54,938 bases of DNA from Candidatus Merdivivens pullistercoris (GTDB lineage Bacteria; Bacteroidota; Bacteroidia; Bacteroidales; UBA932), in assembly GCA_017694935.1 (NCBI GenBank), contig JADIME010000093.1, positions 1-54,938 on the forward strand, written 5' to 3'. Shown piece by piece: positions 17,393 through 26,641 of this stretch; within the stretch, counting starts at the first letter, position 1; each line of letters opens with the position of its first letter. A program made the translations under genes and the position numbers. The notes under the pieces were generated by a model, which was not told the DNA's origin, ran no database searches, and saw only the letters and a list, made by a program, of their open reading frames with translations.

Positions 17393-17878
17393 TTACAGGT
17401 AGATGATGATGTAGATGAAAATCACGGTCGAGACTATCAGTTTCAGACCCGTGCCGAGGATGGTTCCTATGAAAGTGCCGAGAGCTGCCGAAAGGCATTG
17501 CGAAAGAGGTTTGTCGGTATAATGCGCCTCCGCTATCAGTGCTCCGAGGAAGGTGCCGAGGAGCATCCCTATGGGGGTGAGCAGGATGCCTATGAGCAGG
17601 CCTGCCATGGCTCCCCTTGCGGACGCATCCGAGCCTCCGGTGGCCTTTGTTAGTTTTGCAGGGACAATATAGTCGAGTATCGTGACCGCGGCTGTAAGCC
17701 CGAGCATTACAAGCAATATCGTAAGGGACATTTCATCCCCTTTGCCGTTTGTGCCTCCCCAAAAATACAGGAGCAGAAGCCCTGTCCAACTGAGCGGCGG
17801 TCCCGGCAGGGCGGGAAGTATGCATCCGGCCATTCCCGCCAGCCCGAGTATTACCGCTATTATGTCCGTGATGACCAT
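17393..17878 (-). CDS. DUF456 family membrane protein
   Basis: A 161-residue, highly hydrophobic protein with about four or five membrane segments. The start (DIIAVILGLAGMAGCILPALPGPPLSWTGLLLLYF) and the block GGSDASARGAMAGLLIGILLTPIGMLLGTFLGALIAE, with its glycine-rich repeats, are the pattern of the DUF456 family. Function is unknown. It begins 2 bases after the pepP stop codon, so the two are almost certainly one transcript. Confidence 0.85.
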   Translation of the reverse strand: MVITDIIAVILGLAGMAGCILPALPGPPLSWTGLLLLYFWGGTNGKGDEMSLTILLVMLGLTAAVTILDYIVPAKLTKATGGSDASARGAMAGLLIGILLTPIGMLLGTFLGALIAEAHYTDKPLSQCLSAALGTFIGTILGTGLKLIVSTVIFIYIIIYL

Positions 17879-17880
17879 CT

Positions 17881-19302
17881 TTATCTTGCAGCCATTTCCG
17901 TCTCCACTTCCTCGACAGTGTGCGGAAGGCGTTTGTGTCCGAGAAGCCTGCAGCCGTTCTCGGTTATGAGCAGATCGTCCTCTATCCTTATGCCGCCGAA
18001 ATCATAGTATTCTTTTTCCAGCAACCCGAAATTGATGAATCCTGCATTCGTGCCTGCGGCTTTCCAGTTTTCAATTAATGCGGGAATGAAGTAGATACCC
18101 GGTTCATCGGTTATCACATGCCCTGGCTTCAGCCTTCTTGCCATCCTGAGTGAGCCGAGTCCGAGTTGAGGGGAGCGTTTCTGGTCTTCGTCGTATCCTA
18201 CGAGATCTTCGCCAAGGTCTTCCATGTCGTGTACGTCAAGTCCCATGTTGTGCCCGAGGCCGTGAGGCTGGAACAGTCCCATTACGCCTTTCTCAACCAT
18301 TTCGTCCAGATCCCCCCTGACTATTCCCAATGCCGAAAGTCCTTCCAGCATCAGACGCGCCGTCGCAAGATGGACTTCCCTGTAAGTGATGCCCGGACGT
18401 GCCATTTCAAGGGCAAGGTCGTTGGCCTTGGATACTATAGTGTATATTTCTTTCTGTTTTGAAGTGAACCTGCCGCTGCAAGGGAGTGTCCTCGTGAAGT
18501 CCGACGCATAGTGCGTGTTGCTTTCCGCCCCGGCATCTATTACGAACAGCCGTCCGTCGGTAAGGTATTGATGGTGTGTGTGATTGTGCAGGGTCTCGCC
18601 GTTCTGTGAGAGGATGATTGCGAAAGAAGGCCCCCATCCTTTGGAGACTGTGATGCCTTCCATGAGGCCGACAAGTTCCTGTTCTTTCATTCCGAGCCGT
18701 GCCGCTTTCATGGCTGCATGGTGCATTTCATATCCTATGTCGCACGCCTTGTCGATTTCATCTATTTCGCAAGGCTCCTTTATCAGCCTGAGGGAGATTA
18801 CCGCTTTTGTCAGCTCGGGAGAAGAAAGGCTTGCAAGCATTTTCCTCGTATCGTTCCCGTTTTTAGTGCAAGGCACCCCGATCAATTCGGATAAAAGCAG
18901 CATGTTGTAATACCTGTACGGCGGAAGGAAATGGACCTTTCTTCCTTTGGATACGGCTTCGCCCACTACTTTGTAGAGGTCCTCGAAAGGCCGGCTGTCT
19001 GTTATGCCGACACTTTCCGCTTTTGAAGCCACGGAAGGCTGTGGCCCCATCCAGATGATGTCGTCTATGCTTACGTCGTTCCCGAAAATGATTTCCTCCC
19101 CCGAGTCGAAGTCCATTACGGCGGCGAAATCGGGCTCGTCTATGCCGAAGAAATACAGGAAAGAACTGTCCTGACGGAAACGGTATTGGTTGGACAGATA
19201 GTTTTCAGGGGCTTCGGAATTCCCCGGAAAAACAGCGATGCCGCCGTCCATCATTTTTTTCAGGGCTTCGCGGCGGGATTTGTATGTTTCTTTATTAAAC
19301 AT
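17881..19302 (-). CDS. pepP: Aminopeptidase P family (M24B) metallopeptidase
   Basis: A 473-residue protein with an aminopeptidase P N-terminal domain (about 1-150; GNSEAPENYLSNQYRFRQDSSFLYFFGIDEPD) and an M24 pita-bread catalytic domain. The five metal ligands are visible: Asp in VIDAGAE, Asp in ASDFTRT, His in HGLGHNMGLDVHD, Glu in DEPGIYF and Glu in GGIRIEDD. It would release N-terminal residues preceding proline, probably in the cytoplasm since no signal peptide is seen. Length fits the long aminopeptidase P form. It is first in an operon with DUF456 and divergent from DUF4954. Confidence 0.9.
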   Translation of the reverse strand: MFNKETYKSRREALKKMMDGGIAVFPGNSEAPENYLSNQYRFRQDSSFLYFFGIDEPDFAAVMDFDSGEEIIFGNDVSIDDIIWMGPQPSVASKAESVGITDSRPFEDLYKVVGEAVSKGRKVHFLPPYRYYNMLLLSELIGVPCTKNGNDTRKMLASLSSPELTKAVISLRLIKEPCEIDEIDKACDIGYEMHHAAMKAARLGMKEQELVGLMEGITVSKGWGPSFAIILSQNGETLHNHTHHQYLTDGRLFVIDAGAESNTHYASDFTRTLPCSGRFTSKQKEIYTIVSKANDLALEMARPGITYREVHLATARLMLEGLSALGIVRGDLDEMVEKGVMGLFQPHGLGHNMGLDVHDMEDLGEDLVGYDEDQKRSPQLGLGSLRMARRLKPGHVITDEPGIYFIPALIENWKAAGTNAGFINFGLLEKEYYDFGGIRIEDDLLITENGCRLLGHKRLPHTVEEVETEMAAR

Positions 19303-19329
19303 GGTATGAAATTAGTTTATATCTTTCGT

Positions 19330-19338
19330 TATCTTTGC
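19330..19338 (+). promoter_or_regulatory. -7 box of the DUF4954 gene
   Basis: TATCTTTGC matches TAnnTTTGC exactly, 48 bases before the ATG at 19387. No clear TTTG is seen at the -33 position. Confidence 0.5.
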
Positions 19339-19386
19339 CCAATAGTAATTAGGGGTAACAAATATAATCGTTTTTCTTTTAAAATC

Positions 19387-21276
19387 ATGAAAATTGAAGA
19401 TAACATCCCGTACAGGAAACTTACGGAACAGGAAAAGGCCGTGCTTTCGCGGAACGGAAATTATTGCGACGATTGGGAGCGTGTCTCGGTTAAAGACGGT
19501 TTCGACCCTTCATACGTGAGGGGAAGCAGGTTTTCCGGGACTGTCCGTATAGGCAGTTTCGAGGCGACCCATCTGATGCCGGGAGACTATGCCATGCACT
19601 CTGGCATATACAATGCCGTGCTCAATGACGTGACATTGGGCGATGACGTGCTGGTGTGCAACGTGAGCGGTTATATTTCCAATTACGATATATGCGACAT
19701 GGCGAGGATTTTCGATTGCGGGACGGTCTATACGCGCAAGGGAAGTGTTTTCGGCTGCGGCACGAATGTGTCTGTATTGGACGAGACAGGGGGAAAGACG
19801 GTCAGGATATATCCCGGAATGTCTTCCTCGTATGCGTGGCTGGCCGTGTTCGAGAGGGGTGAGGCATTCCAGAAGGCCATAGACGGCATGGTGTCTTCCA
19901 TGGCGGAAAATATGAGATCGGACAGGGGCAGGATAGGCAGGCGTTCCGTGTTGTCTTCGGCAATGACGGTGGACAGCGTGGACATAGCCGACGATGTATT
20001 TATCAACGGTGCGGCAAAGCTCAGGAACGGCACGATAGAAAGCGGGTGTGTTATCGGTTACGGGGTCATAATGGAAAATTTCATCCTGTCCCGTCTTAGC
20101 AGGGTAAAGGGCGGTTCGAAAGTAATGGATACGTTCGTGGGAGAGGCAGCCATAATCGATTCGCATTATTGCGCAAAGGATTCGCTGGTTTTCAGCAACT
20201 GCCATTTCGAGAACGGGGAGATATGCGCCGCTTTTGCCGGTCCTCATACCGTCGCTCACCATAAATCCATACTTCTGATCGGCGGGATGTATTCGTTTTT
20301 CAATGCCGGCAGCGGAGCAAACCACAGCAACCACCTTTACCAGCTCGGGCCGAGACATTACGGCATATTGGAAAGGGGCTGCAAGATGGGCTCCGACTCG
20401 TATCTGATGCTTCCTGCCCATGTGGGGGAATATTCTTTGGTCATTGGGCGCCATCACAGGCACAGGGATTCTTCCAGATTCCCGTTTTCATATCTTCTGG
20501 ACAAAAACGGTTACACTTATTGCATGCCCGGGGCCGTGCTTTCCGGAGTGGGCCTGTTCCGCGATGTGTCCAAATGGCCGAAAAGGGACAGGCGGCCGAA
20601 ACGTGAAGGGTACGACAAAGTCATATATGACCTGTATCTTCCGGCCCTTTGCGACAGTATGATGAATGCGAAGGCCGTTTTGGAAAGGGCTCTCGAGGAT
20701 ATGCCGCAGATAGACGGCATCCGCATAGACGTGCTGGACAAGGGCGATTTCGTCATAGACGGGCTGCACATGACATACGAAGCGGTGATAAACGGGATAA
20801 AATACTATTCGATAGCCATTGCCATAGCCTTGGGCGATGCGTTCCTCTATTCAATGGGACACGATGCCTCGTCGCGCAAATGCATTTCCGGGGAATCGTG
20901 GAATTACGACAGGTGGCTTGATATGTCCGGGCTTCCGGCTCCCGAGGATGCCGTGCGCGACATCATAGGCAAGGTCGTTGCAGGAGAGCTCGGGGATTTG
21001 GAAAACGTGGACAAGGCCCTTGCGCGCCTGTATGAAAACTATCCGGCTTACAAGAACGCATGGTTCAAGAGGAGGATGTTTTATCTGAATCTTTCCCCGG
21101 AAGAGATAATACGCGACAGGGACAAGGCCGTGGATGAGATGAACAGGATGATAGCCGCATCCGCCACGCGCGATTATGCACTTTCGCACATGCTTGACGG
21201 CGAAGATGTTTCATCTGGAAACAGGGAAGAGTACGAAGGGTATCTGCTATTCCACTCTCAGGATGTTTGCTCCTAA
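19387..21276 (+). CDS. DUF4954 family protein with left-handed beta-helix
   Basis: A 629-residue cytosolic protein matching the DUF4954 family found widely in Bacteroidales. The middle (about 80-370) has short hexapeptide-like repeats and phrases such as SGCVIGYGVIMENFILSRLSRVKGGSKVMDTFVGEAAIIDSHYC that suggest a left-handed beta-helix, as in acyl- or nucleotidyl-transferases; the block HHKSILLIGGMYSFFNAGSGANHSNHLYQLGP is strongly family-like. Its reaction is not known. ATG at 19387 is preferred: upstream in-frame codons overlap the divergent pepP gene and its promoter. The 3' end overlaps murA on the opposite strand by 30 bases. Confidence 0.8.
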   Translation: MKIEDNIPYRKLTEQEKAVLSRNGNYCDDWERVSVKDGFDPSYVRGSRFSGTVRIGSFEATHLMPGDYAMHSGIYNAVLNDVTLGDDVLVCNVSGYISNYDICDMARIFDCGTVYTRKGSVFGCGTNVSVLDETGGKTVRIYPGMSSSYAWLAVFERGEAFQKAIDGMVSSMAENMRSDRGRIGRRSVLSSAMTVDSVDIADDVFINGAAKLRNGTIESGCVIGYGVIMENFILSRLSRVKGGSKVMDTFVGEAAIIDSHYCAKDSLVFSNCHFENGEICAAFAGPHTVAHHKSILLIGGMYSFFNAGSGANHSNHLYQLGPRHYGILERGCKMGSDSYLMLPAHVGEYSLVIGRHHRHRDSSRFPFSYLLDKNGYTYCMPGAVLSGVGLFRDVSKWPKRDRRPKREGYDKVIYDLYLPALCDSMMNAKAVLERALEDMPQIDGIRIDVLDKGDFVIDGLHMTYEAVINGIKYYSIAIAIALGDAFLYSMGHDASSRKCISGESWNYDRWLDMSGLPAPEDAVRDIIGKVVAGELGDLENVDKALARLYENYPAYKNAWFKRRMFYLNLSPEEIIRDRDKAVDEMNRMIAASATRDYALSHMLDGEDVSSGNREEYEGYLLFHSQDVCS

Positions 21277-22554
21277 GCCGTTCAGCCTTGTGTCGATGTC
21301 CTGGTAGCCCCGGTCTATCTGTTCTATGTTGCCTATGTAGCTTGTGCCGTCGGCGCTCATCGCCGCAATCAGGAGGGCGATGCCGGCTCTGATGTCCGGT
21401 GAAGACATCTTTCTGGCCCTAAGCCTTATCCGATGGTCATGCCCTATGATTACCGCCCGGTGCGGGTCGCAAAGTATGATCTGCGCCCCCATGTCTATCA
21501 GGTTGTCCACGAAATAGAGCCTGCTTTCGAACATTTTCTGATGGATGAGCACGCTGCCCTGCGCCTGTGTCGCCACCACGAGCATCACGCTCAGGAGGTC
21601 CGGGGTAAGCCCCGGCCACGGGGCGTCCGAGATAGTCATTATCGAGCCGTCCAAGAATGTCTCTATCCTGTAATTGTCATGTTCCGGTATGAATATGTCG
21701 TCGCCGTGCTGCTCTACAGTTATGCCGAGGCGGCGGAAACTGTCGGGTATGATTCCGAGATCTTTGTAAGATACGTCTTTAATCGTGACCCCGCTTCCGT
21801 TCATTGCCGCCATGCCTATGAAACTTCCGACTTCTATCATGTCGGGAAGGACCGTGTGTTCTGTGCCGTGCAGCCTGTCCGTCCCTGTTATGGTAAGAAG
21901 GTTGGAGCCGATGCCTTCTATCTTCGCTCCCATGTTCACCAGCATCCGGCACAGTTGCTGGATGTAAGGCTCGCAGGCGGCATTGTAGATGGTCGTGACC
22001 CCTTTCGCGAGTACTGCCGCCATGATGATGTTGGCCGTACCTGTAACCGAAGCCTCGTCCAGAAGCATGTAGCATCCGTGAAGTTCCTTGCAGTGGAACC
22101 GGTAGCCCTGTATGTTTTCATCGTATTCGTACTTCGCTCCGAGCTTGCTCATGCCCGTGAAGTGGGTGTCCAGCCTCCGTCTTCCTATCTTGTCCCCTCC
22201 GGGTTTTGAAAAACATGCCTTGCCGAAGCGGGCTAGCAGCGGCCCGACTATCATCACCGACCCCCTTAATGAAGAGCATTTTTTCGCGAAATCCCTGCTT
22301 TCCAGATATTCTTCATCTATGTTCTCGGCCTTGAAACTGTAACTCTCGTTTCCTGTCTTGGATATTTTCACTCCCATCCCTGCAAGAAGCGAGATGAGGT
22401 TGTTGATGTCGAGGATGTCCGGGATGTTGCGGATGATTACCTCCTCTGTCGTCAGCAGCGTGGCGCAGATGACCTGCAGGGCTTCATTCTTTGCCCCTTG
22501 GGCCTTTATCGTTCCGTGCAGCTTGTTGCCGCCTTCAATTACGAATGAAGCCAT
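21247..22554 (-). CDS. murA: UDP-N-acetylglucosamine 1-carboxyvinyltransferase with Asp at the fosfomycin position
   Basis: A 435-residue MurA, catalysing transfer of enolpyruvate from PEP to UDP-GlcNAc, the first committed step of peptidoglycan synthesis. Seen: IEGGNKLHGTIKAQGAKNEAL at the N-terminus, GPLLARFGKACFSKPGGDKIGRRRLDTHF at 104-132, and QTE-type C-terminal motifs replaced by LLSVMLVVATQAQGSVLIHQKMFESRLYFVDNL. The loop residue that is Cys115 in E. coli is Asp121 here (codon 22192-22194). Asp at this site keeps activity but prevents covalent fosfomycin attachment in MurA of other bacteria. It lies 25 bases after murB in the same direction. Confidence 0.93.
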   Translation of the reverse strand: MASFVIEGGNKLHGTIKAQGAKNEALQVICATLLTTEEVIIRNIPDILDINNLISLLAGMGVKISKTGNESYSFKAENIDEEYLESRDFAKKCSSLRGSVMIVGPLLARFGKACFSKPGGDKIGRRRLDTHFTGMSKLGAKYEYDENIQGYRFHCKELHGCYMLLDEASVTGTANIIMAAVLAKGVTTIYNAACEPYIQQLCRMLVNMGAKIEGIGSNLLTITGTDRLHGTEHTVLPDMIEVGSFIGMAAMNGSGVTIKDVSYKDLGIIPDSFRRLGITVEQHGDDIFIPEHDNYRIETFLDGSIMTISDAPWPGLTPDLLSVMLVVATQAQGSVLIHQKMFESRLYFVDNLIDMGAQIILCDPHRAVIIGHDHRIRLRARKMSSPDIRAGIALLIAAMSADGTSYIGNIEQIDRGYQDIDTRLNGLGANILRVE

Positions 22555-22579
22555 GTCGTTATCGGTAGGGCCAGATTGT

Positions 22580-23614
22580 TTATACGTATTTTACTTCCGG
22601 TTTCAGGTTCACCCCGAACCTATTGTAGACAGAGACCTGTATCTCGCGTGCGAGCTCCATGATGTCGGTCGCTTTCGCGTTGCCTGTATTGACTATCACA
22701 AGAGGCTGTTTGTCATAGCATTTCGCTCCTTTGTGAACGGCGCCTTTCCATCCGCACTTGTCTATGAGCCAGGCGGCCGACAGTTTTTCCCTGCCGTCCG
22801 GCTGAGGATAGTGCGGCGCGTCCGGAAAATCCTTCGCGATGGCCTCATACACGTTTTTCTCCACGTAAGGGTTCTTGAAGAAACTGCCGGCGTTGCCGAG
22901 GTTTTTCGGGTCAGGTAGCTTGGCTCCCCTTATTTCAAGGATGGCCTCGCGTATGTCCATCTGTGTCACATAACGGATATCCACCTGCTCGGGTTTGCGG
23001 TGGTGGTATTTGGCGATGACGTTTTTCAATTCCCCGTATTCGATGTTCGGTTTGGGGTTATATGACAGATCGAGTGTCGCCGTGATGATGGCCCAGTCGC
23101 TGTATTGGGTATTGAATACGCTTGTGCGGTATCCGAATTTGCATTCATTGTTTGTGAATATCTTCTTTTCGCCGGTAGTCAGCGAATATGCTTCCACGCT
23201 CTGTATGACATCCTTGATTTCAACACCGTATGCCCCGATGTTCTGGGCTACGGCCCCGCCTACCTCTCCGGGGATTATCGAAAGGTTCTCAATCCCCCAG
23301 ATGCCTTCACGCGCGCAGAAATCGCATACATCTTCCCATTTTTCGCCGGCTCCGACCTTGAGCAGCGCCGCCTTGTCCACCCGGTCGATGCCTTTTATCT
23401 TCGATCTCAGGACAGTTCCGTGGAAATCCTGAGTGAAAAGTATGTTGCTGCCCGCCCCTATGTGAAGCAGGGGCTTGGGAAGCTGTCCGTGTCCGGCCAT
23501 CCTGATTATCTGCAATAGCTCCGGTCTTGTATCGTATTCGATATAGCAGTCGGCCACGACGTCCATGCCGAAAGTGTTGTTCCCTTTAAGGGAGTAGTGG
23601 TTGCGAATATCCAT
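22580..23614 (-). CDS. murB: UDP-N-acetylenolpyruvoylglucosamine reductase
   Basis: A 344-residue MurB, the FAD enzyme that reduces the MurA product to UDP-MurNAc. Seen: NTFGMDVVADCYIEY near the N-terminus, LLHIGAGSNILFTQDFHGTVLRSKIKGI (FAD-binding), IPGEVGGAVAQNIGAYGVEIKDVI (family block), and GNAGSFFKNPYVEK with the catalytic-site Ser. Length and insert pattern fit the E. coli-like type I MurB. The gene precedes murA in the same operon, joining two consecutive pathway steps. It is divergent from the S9 peptidase gene. Confidence 0.93.
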   Translation of the reverse strand: MDIRNHYSLKGNNTFGMDVVADCYIEYDTRPELLQIIRMAGHGQLPKPLLHIGAGSNILFTQDFHGTVLRSKIKGIDRVDKAALLKVGAGEKWEDVCDFCAREGIWGIENLSIIPGEVGGAVAQNIGAYGVEIKDVIQSVEAYSLTTGEKKIFTNNECKFGYRTSVFNTQYSDWAIITATLDLSYNPKPNIEYGELKNVIAKYHHRKPEQVDIRYVTQMDIREAILEIRGAKLPDPKNLGNAGSFFKNPYVEKNVYEAIAKDFPDAPHYPQPDGREKLSAAWLIDKCGWKGAVHKGAKCYDKQPLVIVNTGNAKATDIMELAREIQVSVYNRFGVNLKPEVKYV

Positions 23615-23653
23615 GGTATAGAGTATTTAGGATTAGTGTAAATGTCCAATCGT

Positions 23654-23662
23654 GCGAATATA
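23654..23662 (-). promoter_or_regulatory. Probable -7 box of murB-murA
   Basis: On the minus strand this reads TATATTCGC, one base from TAnnTTTGC, 39 bases before the murB ATG. It is part of the 18-base string GTGCGAATATAGCGAAAA that recurs exactly at 49760-49777 in the glsA/rpoN intergenic region. Confidence 0.4.
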
Positions 23663-23695
23663 GCGAAAATCCGGAATAGGAGCAAATTTATTTCG

Positions 23696-23704
23696 TAACT
23701 TTGC
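23696..23704 (+). promoter_or_regulatory. -7 box of the S9 peptidase gene
   Basis: TAACTTTGC is an exact TAnnTTTGC match, 34 bases before the ATG at 23739. A clear -33 element is not seen. Confidence 0.5.
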
Positions 23705-23738
23705 GCGAAAATTTTGCAACGATTTTAAAAATTTAATA

Positions 23739-25865
23739 ATGATTATGTTGAAAAATAAAATTGCATTGGTCATGGCTTCTGCTCTTGTTCTTGCCTGTGG
23801 CCCTCGTGCGCCTAAAAATTATCCGGTAGCCGAGCGCTCCGATGTCTTTGATGTGTTTTACGGGGATACCGTGCCCGATCCTTACCGGTGGATGGAAGAT
23901 GACACTACAGAAGCGGTCGCCGCATGGGTGGCCGCCGAAAATGCGGTTACCCGCTCTTATCTGGACGCCATCCCGTTCAGGGACGGATTGAAACAGAGAC
24001 TGCTCGACCTTTACAATTACGAAAAGGCCGGTGCGCCGATGAAGAAAAACGGGAAGTATTACTTTTTCCGCAACGACGGCCTGCAGAACCAGAGCGTGCT
24101 TTACCGTTCCGACAGTCTTTCCGACATGAAGGGTACCGTGCTTCTTGACCCGAACGCCCTTTCGGACGAAGGGACGGTCGCTTTGACCGGGATTTATTTT
24201 TCCAAGGACGGGAAATACATGGCTTACACCATCTCGCGCAACGGCTCTGACTGGTCCGAGATTTACGTGATGGATCCGGCAACCGGTGAAATGCTTCCCG
24301 ATCATATCGAATGGTGCAAGTTTTCCGGAGCCGAGTGGTATGGCGACGGCTTTTTCTACAGTGCGTACGGCGTTCCCGAGGACGGCAAGGAATTTACTGC
24401 CATGAACGAAGGACACAAGATTTATTACCACAAGCTCGGCACGCCGCAGTCCGAGGACGAGCTGTTCTATGAAAACCTGAAATATCCGAAAAGGTTTTAT
24501 TCCGTTTCGGTTTCCGATGACCAGAACTGCATTTTCCTGTATGAAGACGGCATGGGTGCGGGCAATCTTATCAGCGTGATGGATCTTTCGCGCAAAGACC
24601 GCGGTTTCGTGCCGATGGTGGACAATTATGATTCCCGTTACATGCCGATAGCCGAGGATAACGGGAAAATATACATTTATACCAATTACGGAGCCCCGCG
24701 TTACAGGGTTATGGTAGCGGATCTGTCTTCTCCTTCGATAGGTTCGTGGAAAGAGGTGGTGCCTGAAAAGGAATGGGTGCTTTCTTCTGCATCCGTATTG
24801 GACGGCAGGCTGTTCCTTACGTACGACAAGGATGTAGCCAACCATGTGTATGTAAAACCGTTGGATGGCGGGGAAGAAAAGGAGCTGGCTCTCCCCGGAG
24901 CGGGCACGGTGCAATTGTCAGGCAACAAGGACAGCGATGAGATTTTCTATACATTCACGTCTTTTACTGTCCCGGGGGTGATTTACAGGTACGATGCGGA
25001 AAAGGACGCTTCGGAAGTCTTCTATGAGCCGAAGGTGGATTTCGATCCGTACGATTATGAAACCAAGCAGGTGTTCTTTACTTCGAAGGACGGTACCACC
25101 GTGCCGATGTACCTTATATATAAGAAAGGGCTTGAACTTGACGGCGAAAACCCTGTAATCATGACGGGTTACGGCGGGTTCGGCATTTCGCTGTATCCTG
25201 CATTCTCGACGAATTATATCCCGTTCATCGATAACGGCGGAATATATGCCCAGGTCAATATGCGCGGCGGAAACGAGTACGGTGAAGAGTGGCACGTGGC
25301 CGGGACCAAACTCAATAAACAGAATGTCTTCGATGATTTTATCTCGGCAGCCGAATACATGGTGGCGAACGGTTATACCCAAAAAGGCAGGATAGGCATC
25401 ATGGGCGGTTCCAACGGCGGGCTGCTGATAGGTGCGTGCGTAAACCAGGCTCCGGACCTTTTCGGCGCGGCGGTTCCGCGCGTAGGCGTGATGGACATGC
25501 TGAGGTATCATCTGTTTACGATCGGCTGGAACTGGGCTCCGGATTACGGTACCGTGGACGACAGCGAGGAGATGTACAGGTATCTCAAGGCTTATTCCCC
25601 TTTACACAATATCAGCAATGACGGTACGGAGTATCCTGCCATACTTGTCACCACTGCCGATCATGACGACAGGGTGGTCCCTGCGCATTCATTCAAGTAT
25701 GCGGCGCAATTGCAATGGTCCGACACGGGTGACGCGCCTAAATTGATCAGGATTGACTCTAATGCCGGCCATGGCGGCGGCAAGCCTGTGGCGAAGGCGA
25801 TGGATGAAATGGCTGACATTTATTCCTTCATGATGTACAACATCGGGATGAATCCGAAATTCTAA
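23739..25865 (+). CDS. Prolyl oligopeptidase (S9A), lipoprotein
   Basis: A 708-residue S9A serine peptidase. The N-terminus is a lipoprotein signal (ALVMASALVLACG, lipobox LVLAC), so it is likely anchored in the envelope. A typical start (YPVAERSDVFDVFYGDTVPDPYRWMED) leads into a seven-bladed propeller (about 75-410) and an alpha/beta hydrolase domain. The catalytic Ser is in GIMGGSNGGLLIG (Ser558), the Asp in TADHDDRVVPAHS and the His in DSNAGHGGGKP. It would cleave short proline-containing peptides. ATG codons at 23739 and 23745 are both possible starts. A hairpin (TTCTCCGC/GCGGAGAA, 25871-25900) follows and overlaps a copy of the repeat-element end. Confidence 0.9.
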   Translation: MIMLKNKIALVMASALVLACGPRAPKNYPVAERSDVFDVFYGDTVPDPYRWMEDDTTEAVAAWVAAENAVTRSYLDAIPFRDGLKQRLLDLYNYEKAGAPMKKNGKYYFFRNDGLQNQSVLYRSDSLSDMKGTVLLDPNALSDEGTVALTGIYFSKDGKYMAYTISRNGSDWSEIYVMDPATGEMLPDHIEWCKFSGAEWYGDGFFYSAYGVPEDGKEFTAMNEGHKIYYHKLGTPQSEDELFYENLKYPKRFYSVSVSDDQNCIFLYEDGMGAGNLISVMDLSRKDRGFVPMVDNYDSRYMPIAEDNGKIYIYTNYGAPRYRVMVADLSSPSIGSWKEVVPEKEWVLSSASVLDGRLFLTYDKDVANHVYVKPLDGGEEKELALPGAGTVQLSGNKDSDEIFYTFTSFTVPGVIYRYDAEKDASEVFYEPKVDFDPYDYETKQVFFTSKDGTTVPMYLIYKKGLELDGENPVIMTGYGGFGISLYPAFSTNYIPFIDNGGIYAQVNMRGGNEYGEEWHVAGTKLNKQNVFDDFISAAEYMVANGYTQKGRIGIMGGSNGGLLIGACVNQAPDLFGAAVPRVGVMDMLRYHLFTIGWNWAPDYGTVDDSEEMYRYLKAYSPLHNISNDGTEYPAILVTTADHDDRVVPAHSFKYAAQLQWSDTGDAPKLIRIDSNAGHGGGKPVAKAMDEMADIYSFMMYNIGMNPKF

Positions 25866-25870
25866 TATGG

Positions 25871-25902
25871 TTCTCCGCGAAGGGGTAATTTTGCGGAGAA
25901 TC
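25871..25902 (+). repeat. Lone terminal motif of the dispersed element, inside a hairpin
   Basis: GGGGTAATTTTGCGGAGAAT at 25882-25901 matches the right end of the element at 33224-33433 with one change (GATAAT to GAGAAT). Together with 25871-25878 (TTCTCCGC) it forms a perfect 8-bp stem with a 14-base loop, which may serve as terminator of the S9 peptidase gene. The motif contains the TAATTTTGC -7-like box, pointing toward rplC. Confidence 0.5.
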
Positions 25903-25923
25903 ATAAAAAATATTGTTTAACCC

Positions 25924-25955
25924 ATTGTAGATTACAATATTAGTTGTAACTTTGC
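25924..25955 (+). promoter_or_regulatory. Promoter of the shortened S10 ribosomal operon
   Basis: ATTG at 25924-25927, then exactly 19 bases, then TAACTTTGC at 25947-25955, a very good Bacteroidota promoter. It would give a leader of about 55 bases before rplC. The leader starts with a small hairpin (CCCGC 25958-25962 / GCGGG 25972-25976); whether it serves ribosomal-protein feedback control cannot be told. Confidence 0.7.
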
Positions 25956-26014
25956 AGCCCGCGAAAAGTATGCGGGAAGTGTATTTTATTGATTAACAAT
26001 TTATTAACAAACCA

Positions 26015-26638
26015 ATGCCTGGATTAATTGGAAAGAAAATCGGAATGACTTCCGTTTTCGGTGCCGATGGAAAAAATCTTCCATGCACCGTCATTGAGGC
26101 TGGTCCGTGTGTTGTTACGCAGCTCCGCACGATTGAAAAAGACGGTTATACCGCTGTGCAGCTTGCCTATGACGAAAAAAAGGAAAAACGGACTACCAAG
26201 GCGCTTAAAGGTCACTTTGACAAAGCCGGCGTTACGCCTAAGAAGAAGCTTGTAGAGTTCAAGGCCGACTTTGAGCAGGAATTGAAGCTTGGCGACCAAC
26301 TGACTGTTGCGGACATCTTTACAGAGGGGATGTTCGTGGATGTCGTCGGGACTTCCAAAGGAAAGGGTTTCCAGGGCGTAGTGAAACGTCACGGATTCCA
26401 AGGAGTAGGAGGGCGGACCCATGGTCAGCACAACAGGCTCCGTCACCCGGGTTCACTCGGCGCGTCTTCATGGCCGTCAAGGGTGTTCAAGGGAATGAGG
26501 ATGGCAGGACATACCGGCAACGAACGTGTCAAGGTACAGAACCTGCAGGTTATCAAGGTTATTCCCGAGAATAACCTCCTTGTATTGAAAGGCTCCGTTC
26601 CAGGAGCGAGGAATTCTTATGTAATTGTGGAGGACTAA
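26015..26638 (+). CDS. rplC: 50S ribosomal protein L3
   Basis: A 207-residue L3 (uL3). Seen: [14 protein letters not shown] at the start and the long conserved stretch [41 protein letters not shown] near residues 130-170, which reaches toward the peptidyl-transferase centre. Length is normal. In most bacteria rpsJ (S10) precedes this gene; here rplC is the first gene after a promoter and the gene in front is an unrelated peptidase. rplD follows 3 bases downstream. Confidence 0.97.
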   Translation: MPGLIGKKIGMTSVFGADGKNLPCTVIEAGPCVVTQLRTIEKDGYTAVQLAYDEKKEKRTTKALKGHFDKAGVTPKKKLVEFKADFEQELKLGDQLTVADIFTEGMFVDVVGTSKGKGFQGVVKRHGFQGVGGRTHGQHNRLRHPGSLGASSWPSRVFKGMRMAGHTGNERVKVQNLQVIKVIPENNLLVLKGSVPGARNSYVIVED

Positions 26639-26641
26639 TCG

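Noticed and set aside
19510-20463. Minus-strand open frame of 317 codons inside the DUF4954 gene
   Set aside because: Shadow of a well-supported gene, with no start context or recognisable domain.
23733-24914. Large open frame (393 codons) on the minus strand inside the S9 peptidase gene
   Set aside because: It is the antisense shadow of a clear prolyl oligopeptidase; the protein is rich in His, Arg and Val with no family features.
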